This document shows positions 57,980 through 64,000 of a DNA stretch of 64,000 nt, in pieces. Below the pieces are notes generated by a model, which ran no database searches, was not told the origin of the DNA, and worked only from the letters and a program-made list of their open reading frames with translations. A program made the translations under genes and the position numbers. The stretch is from Tipula vernalis (lineage: Eukaryota; Arthropoda; Insecta; Diptera; Tipulidae): positions 86,528,311 through 86,592,310 of the forward strand of contig OY282560.1 of NCBI GenBank assembly GCA_958295665.1. Reading direction: 5' to 3'. Numbering within the stretch: position 1 is the stretch's first letter; each line of letters begins with the position of its first letter.

Positions 57980-60900
57980 CTAATGTCTGAGCCTTCTAAA
58001 GTATAGAGCCATAATCAAAATGACGTATTTTTTAGAAGCTTTTTTAGTGGTATAACTTATCTGATTTCCACAGGAATCCATAGTAAAAATGGTGTTTTTT
58101 AGCTTCAAGTTTTTCAATGAAAAAAGCAAAAATATTACAAAATGCTTATATAAAAGTTTTCTACATATCTTTAACAACAATTTACAAGAAGGCTATATTG
58201 GTATTAGGTAAATATTAGTTGCAGAAATATTAAAATTAAATTATTTCTAAAATATATTTTTCGAACTTTCATTTTGAAAAATACATCAAAGTTGGCTCTG
58301 ACCAATTAAAATAATACTTGCTAAATTTATCTTTAGTTTTACTAGTGTACGTAAGATGGCTTAAATGTTTACAGAAATAAACGAAAAAAAGTTATTTAAT
58401 CACAAAATTAACAAACGTTCCTATATTTTGTGAATTTGTTTTGCTTTTCCTACAATTTTTGAACTTGAATTTTCTCCAGGTGGTAATTTTTGGTACAATT
58501 TTACCAAATTTTTACGGCCATCACTGCCATCTATGTAATGTACATTGACTTAATGACCAAACGAATTGTAGTAAGCTTTTATTTTAATTTGACCAGAATG
58601 CTGTTGTTATGAATTTTTTTTATATTTTGGTTTAAATAAATCAATTATTACAAAAAAAAAGACCGATTTACTTAAACGATATTCATTTATGTTGAAATTC
58701 AAACATTTATGATAGTATTTCAGAAATCATAATTAAGAATTGGTAACGTTTTCATTTAAAAATTTTTCTTAGGAAAAAAAGTGATTTCCCATATGTTTTG
58801 TGTGTTTTACTATGAAAAGTTTGGTTTTTTCCTCGTTTCTAATTCCCTTAAAAAAGCTTCGTTTTTTTAGACTATGGCTTTGTATAATCAAGGTTGCTTT
58901 GCTAATGTATATTGGCTTCAGATGTAAATAGCGACTTTTGATCAGACACTCCTCAAATATCATGATCTATAGCAACAACGAAAAACAAAAACAGATAAAA
59001 CTCGTCCAATTTCAACGTGAAATGAATATTCTTCTGTTTTTGTTTATTTGTTGTTTGTTGTTGCTATTGTTATTATATTAATCTAAATGTTTTTGTTTTA
59101 TTTTCAACGTTCTATGAGGGATGATATCTCTTGCAATGTAACACTTTGTGGCTTTTATTTTTTTCATAATCGTCACTCGAATAGTGTGGCCACTTAACTG
59201 ATATAATGTTAACTTAGTGGAGGTCAAAAAACATAACAAAATGTATGTCACATTATTTTTAAACACGTTTACTGATAATGAAATCTTTGTCCGCATTCTT
59301 CCGGATCCTATTTAATAGAGAAATGTTATGGAATTTGAAAACAACAAATTATAGTTTTTATACTTAATTAACATCTTACATGATTGGATCGCGAAAATTC
59401 ATGATCATTTTGATTTTTTGTGTTTTGAAGCGAATTCTGACTCACCCTCTAAAGTGAAAAAAAAAATAAAAAAATAATAGTAGTAATTTTAACTTTTAAC
59501 CAAATCTAAAATAAAATAATAATAAACAAAATTACAACAATAAAAACGCGAAATTTGTATATATATAAAATATACTACATATAGTAATATATAGACATAT
59601 GTGTGTATGTATACAATATATTATTTTTAAGTTTTTCATTCTCAACGTTTTATTTTTACTTTTTATTTTCGTAAAAATATACACAATCTACACAAAAATT
59701 TTTATTCAACATTCAGTTAATTTTTAAACGTCCGACAAATAAGACCGAAATTCAATCTAGTTGAAATCTAAAAATATTTTAAATAATATAAATAGTAATA
59801 GTAGTTAAATAAAACAAAAAAAAAATATTTACATTTCAAAGTTGATTATTTTCCCACTTGAAGTATTGAATTTATGTGAAAAATATTAAAATAATACATA
59901 TATCAAGTTCTTTTGAAAGTAAACAAAAAATAATATTAATTCTAAGAAATTGCTATTTGCAATAATAAGAAAAGTTATATTCATCCCAATACTAAGATAA
60001 TAAAAAATTAAAATTTACAAGTTTGTGTGCTTTTTATCAATCAGCTAATGAAATTAAAAAAAAAAAAAAAAAAAAAATCTCAGTTATTCATTTACGTTCA
60101 AGTGATTTATAATAATGTATGTTCAAGATTTTCGGTGTGTGTGATCATGATTTGCGTATATATTACACATGATCGTGCAACAACAACACAATTGGATCGA
60201 TTTTATTCAGTAAAAGGATTCGGAGAAATTCGCATATGGAAAAAACTATAAAATAAATATTTACATATTAATGCTTTATACTAGTTAAAATAAATATAAT
60301 CAATTATTCTAAACACGAGCGCTTTTGTCTATAATAAAAAAAACCAGGTGTGATCAAACTAGAAAATTTTATTATTATAGTTAGTACACATACTCCACTG
60401 GAAAAAATATTTCTCGATTTGTGTGTAGGTTGATCACTATGGCTATAATGTTATTAAACTCCCATTTTAAGATAGTTGCACAAATTTTAAATCCATTTAA
60501 GAATTTTATATGTATATATATAAGTATTTGTGTCTATTAACGTGTGACGTTGATCTTTTTTTTTTTCAAAAATCTTGTCATCTCTTGTCCATTTCTTATT
60601 TTTATTCTGTATCACAAATAAAAAATAACCGGTATATTTATTTATTATATTCGCTACTTTAATAATAATTATTTGGGACACATTACAAGAATATTGCTTG
60701 TGTGCGGTTTTCCCAATCGTGAATATATACAGTAAACTGATCACACACATAATACAAATCAACAGGTCAATAAAATTTGATTATTTACAATTAATAAATG
60801 TTTCCATTTTTTTTTTCATAATATAGTGTTACAAAAAAATTACAATACATTTACGATTTTGATAAAATTATTTATTGTAATTCAATGAACAAAATAAAAT

Positions 60901-62691
60901 TTAACGAAATTAATAAAACTCATAACAAATTTGTGGAAAAGTAATTCATAGTAAAAAATAAAAAAAAACGATTACAATAAAGTTTCAAATTAAAGTGTAT
61001 ACAATAAATTATTGTAAAATCCATATACTACGACAAAATGGTGGTGAATCGTAATCCACCACTTCCAACTAGGACACGATTTTTATATCCGAAAAATAAT
61101 CAGGTTAGTAGTAATCAAAAAAACATGTATACATACTCGTAAAAAATAAGAACTTTACAATTGGGTTCGCCGTCGTGTCGCCACCGGCAAGTATATACAT
61201 TCATAGCCTTATTCTAAACAAAAAAAAAAAAATAATATGATAATGTGTAAACATGATAAATAGTAAACAACTACAAAGTTTACCAGTTTTTTTCTGTTTC
61301 GTCAAACGATCGAAGAATACAAAAAAATTACAACAGCCAAATACCCGCCAAAAATACTGATCTTAACAATTCCAAAATAATATTAATTAATTATTTAGAA
61401 ATAAAATCGAAAAACTTGAATTTTTTGAAGGCAAAACTAAAGATTTTTTTCTAAAATTCTCTGAAGGTTATGTGTGTGAACACAAACACAACATACATAC
61501 GTAACACATACATATAAACTAATTTTATTATATAAATTAGTGTGATTATAACAATTAATTAATTATAATTACGACTTTTTTTTTTTCTTAATAATCAATC
61601 ACAAAAACACAAAAACTACGTATGTATACCAATGATTTTATCTTGTTCTTAGCGTAACAACAAATGTAGTAAACCTAAAAAAAAAAAAAAATTAAGTCCA
61701 ATAAATTTGTTTTAATTAACTAGGCGACTCGACAATTTATTTCCATTCTGATATTTTTAATATTTTAAGAACCAACACACAATAATATATGATACTTGGT
61801 GATACAGATTCGCACTTGTGACCTTTAAGACTGTGTGTATAGCTATATATATACATATATATTATGTTTTATTACTCTTTTAACATTTAATTCTATAATC
61901 AATAGGATGAGGGGGAGGAATCCAATTTTGATAAATGTTTTAATCACCAAAAATTTAGTTTTGTTTATATTTTAGTCTTAAAGACACGTACGCGACGAGT
62001 GTATAAGTTGTGAGAATATGAAGGAAATTAATGTATAAAAGAATGCTGACTACACGCAAGTATAAATTTATCACAACAAAAATACTTATTTGTATACAAT
62101 TTCAAATGTCTTTTGGATCAAAATAAAATGACGTTTGTCATTGAAATAAAATAAATCGATAAATTAATATTTTCACTATATACTTAGTATTTTAGTTTCC
62201 GTATATGTACAAGTTCTTATCGTTATTTTATATAATAATAGGCAAGACAAATAAAATATGTGTATATAAAAGACAAATTTGACGGTAACTGAAGTGTCAA
62301 TAACAAATTGCCATTCAAACAAACTAATCTTTTTCATTTTCATTGTTTTCTGCCCCCTTCTAAAAATTACCAAGTTCATTGAGCCAAACTATTAAACTAT
62401 TATACAGCTAAAATCATCTTAATCAAGCTTCAAAATACATTCTTGCATAAACGAATTAAAAAAAAAAATAATTAAAAATATTTAATTTTGTCATAAAATA
62501 ATATTATAATTATTTTTCATGTTGTATTCCGAAACAGTGAACGAAAGTGTAGAAAATAATGGTTTGAAATCATTACAGTCCCCTTAAGTAAGGTGACCTT
62601 AAATAAGACACAAAGGCTTCAGAGCGTTGTTCTCTCTTATTTCAGCTTATCACGGTTTATTTAAATATCGAAAGACCCGGGCTATACTCTG
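57980..62691. other. AT-rich DNA, no recognisable feature
   Basis: 4.7 kb without transposon ends or coding motifs visible by eye. Contains long A or T runs, short (TA)n tracts and TATGTATACATA words. A small GC-richer patch at 61158-61190 (GGGTTCGCCGTCGTGTCGCC) is unexplained. It could be intron, UTR or intergenic DNA of a neighbouring host gene. Confidence 0.4.
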
Positions 62692-64000
62692 CAGTGGCGT
62701 AACTAGATACCCGCAGCATCAGATTAAGCTTAAAGTAGCTCACCCTTTCAAATTTGCAAAACTGAACATTTCTAAGGAAATTTTGAACAAAACCCGGTGG
62801 TCTAGTTTTTAGAGAAAGAAAAAATCATTCCTTTTGCCATTAAATATTTCCTTAAGCCCAATAATTTCTTCTCGGTTGCTGAAGGTTAATGTCAGAGTAA
62901 TTACATGTAAGCTGGCCCCATAGAAATGAAAATGGCTTCAATCAAAGCTTTTAAAGGTTGAATTTGATTTGCAAAAGATTGAATATGATTGATATAGTCT
63001 CTCGTTTACCGAATCTTTTTTATTACCGGTTTTATTTTGAAAAACTATTTTAAATAAGAAAATTGCAAATTTTCCTTTTTCATATACCACTTTTAAAAAC
63101 TTCTCGAGATTATTGGAGTATAGCATGGAAATGGGATGCGTGATTGGTGCGAGACTTAATTGGTGATTCGGTGTTTCGAAACTGTTAAGTATTTGATAGT
63201 TCGATACTACTCGAGGATATTAGAGCTTAATCGAAGAATATGATTGTTCGATCGTTACGAAATTATCCGATCTATTTGAGGGTTCCATTATTATTCATAA
63301 AGTTGGTTTTTTGAAATTAGCCTTAACTTGCGTAGTATAGCATTTTGCTTAGTAGTATTAGTTGCATTAAATTATACTTGACAAATAATTCTATATTTAC
63401 ATGAATTTTTGAAATCTATCAAAATTTTCGTGGGTTTTCTCGATTTTTTCAGGCTTTCCGAAATTATCCATTAATGATTGTTCGAGATCAATCGAGATAA
63501 TATAGAGATTAATCGAATTTTTCTGGGGTAATCGAGATTGTTCCGCGGTTTATTCTAGATTTCTTAAGTTTTTCGACATTTCTAGGCTATTCGAGATTTT
63601 TAAAGATTTTCAAATTTATTCGAATTTTGTAAGGCAATGTTCTGCGCTTAGCTTTGTGTTGTGGGAACTTTAAACATATAAATCTTAATCGCGATATTTA
63701 TTAGATTTTTCGAGATTTCGATATTTCTCCAATTTCCTAGGTTATTCGAAAAATTCGACATTTTTGAGATTATTTCGAAATTCTTGATAGCTTTCAAATT
63801 ATAAACGAAATTTGAAATGCTTTATCGATATATTTAGAAATTGCCATAGAATCGATTGCAAGTGCACGTGCTGTTTCATACTCTCGAAATCACACACTTT
63901 TGTTTAATGTAAGGCTAGACAATAGGAAAAATAAGTTTTTAACTAATTTAATTAAAACTTTACTTACTCATAGGTACAAAAAGCATTTTTCAGGGCCCAA
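62692..64000. mobile_element. Second copy of the hAT-like element, LINE-free, cut by window end
   Basis: Starts CAGTGGCGTAACTAGATACCC and parallels 48661-49852 and 53216-53750 in order: CCCTTTCAAATTTGCA, ACATTTCTA, TACCGG, CTTCTCGAGATTATT, then the segment TTTCAAATTTATTCGAATTT at 63608 and GACATTTTTGAGATTATTT at 63758, ending near TCATAGGTACAAAAAGC. The right TIR lies beyond 64000. The preceding 8 bp are ATACTCTG (62684-62691). Confidence 0.8.

Noticed and set aside
59400..62500. Host exon or 3' UTR in the repeat-poor AT-rich stretch
   Set aside because: The absence of repeats is suggestive, but no splice sites, coding frame or polyadenylation context could be supported.

Overview
This window is AT-rich eukaryotic DNA with no bacterial-style operons, no tRNA or rRNA gene and no host protein-coding gene that I can recognise. 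Nearly everything interpretable is transposable-element DNA. The families present (Ty3/gypsy with a tRNA-Trp primer site, LOA, CR1-group and jockey LINEs, a Penelope-like element, PIF/Harbinger, mariner, hAT and many MITEs), together with the base composition, point to an insect. A dipteran is my best guess, but that is inference. All coding relics except one are broken by frameshifts, stops or deletions.

Layout. 0.4-2.0 kb: Ty3/gypsy gag-protease relic. 2.2-4.7 kb: inverted repeats, a hAT/ZMYM1-like relic and a MITE. 6.2-8.3 kb: PIF/Harbinger relic, then a mariner relic split by a 0.9-kb insert. 9.6-10.3 kb: 165-bp tandem repeat. 11.4-15.9 kb: a MITE, then a 3.95-kb foldback/MULE-like element with long inverted arms and an 8-bp target duplication. 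16.0-19.4 kb: non-autonomous hAT element packed with MITEs. 21.8-26.8 kb: half of a foldback-like element and several MITEs. 29.7-30.0 kb: palindromic short repeats. 30.5-34.0 kb, 39.7-40.1 kb and 46.5-48.6 kb: six solo LTRs of one family, two carrying further insertions, with a jockey relic (31.4-32.4 kb), a gypsy gag-protease relic (35.3-35.7 kb) and a long hairpin (35.8-36.0 kb) between them. 36.4-39.1 kb and 40.5-43.3 kb: two decayed CR1-group LINEs. 47.2-48.2 kb: a second Harbinger relic that shares flanking sequence with the first. 48.7-53.8 kb: hAT-like element containing an intact-ORF LOA LINE. 54.0-58.0 kb: Penelope-like relic next to a decayed CsRn1-type gypsy element. 58-62.7 kb: AT-rich DNA with nothing recognisable. 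62.7-64 kb: second copy of the hAT-like element, cut by the window end.

The standout observation is the LOA LINE at 50105-53215. It is bounded by a 252-bp direct repeat with one mismatch, abutting its poly(A) tail on one side and its 5' truncation point on the other. This looks like an extraordinarily long target-site duplication. The paralogous hAT-like copy at 62.7-64 kb carries the same segment once and without the LINE, so the window holds its own empty-site control.

The elements do not form a pathway. They are layered insertions whose order can be partly read from nesting and target-site duplications. The density of truncated elements in both orientations suggests a heterochromatic or low-recombination insertion sink, possibly a source of small RNAs; that is a hypothesis only.
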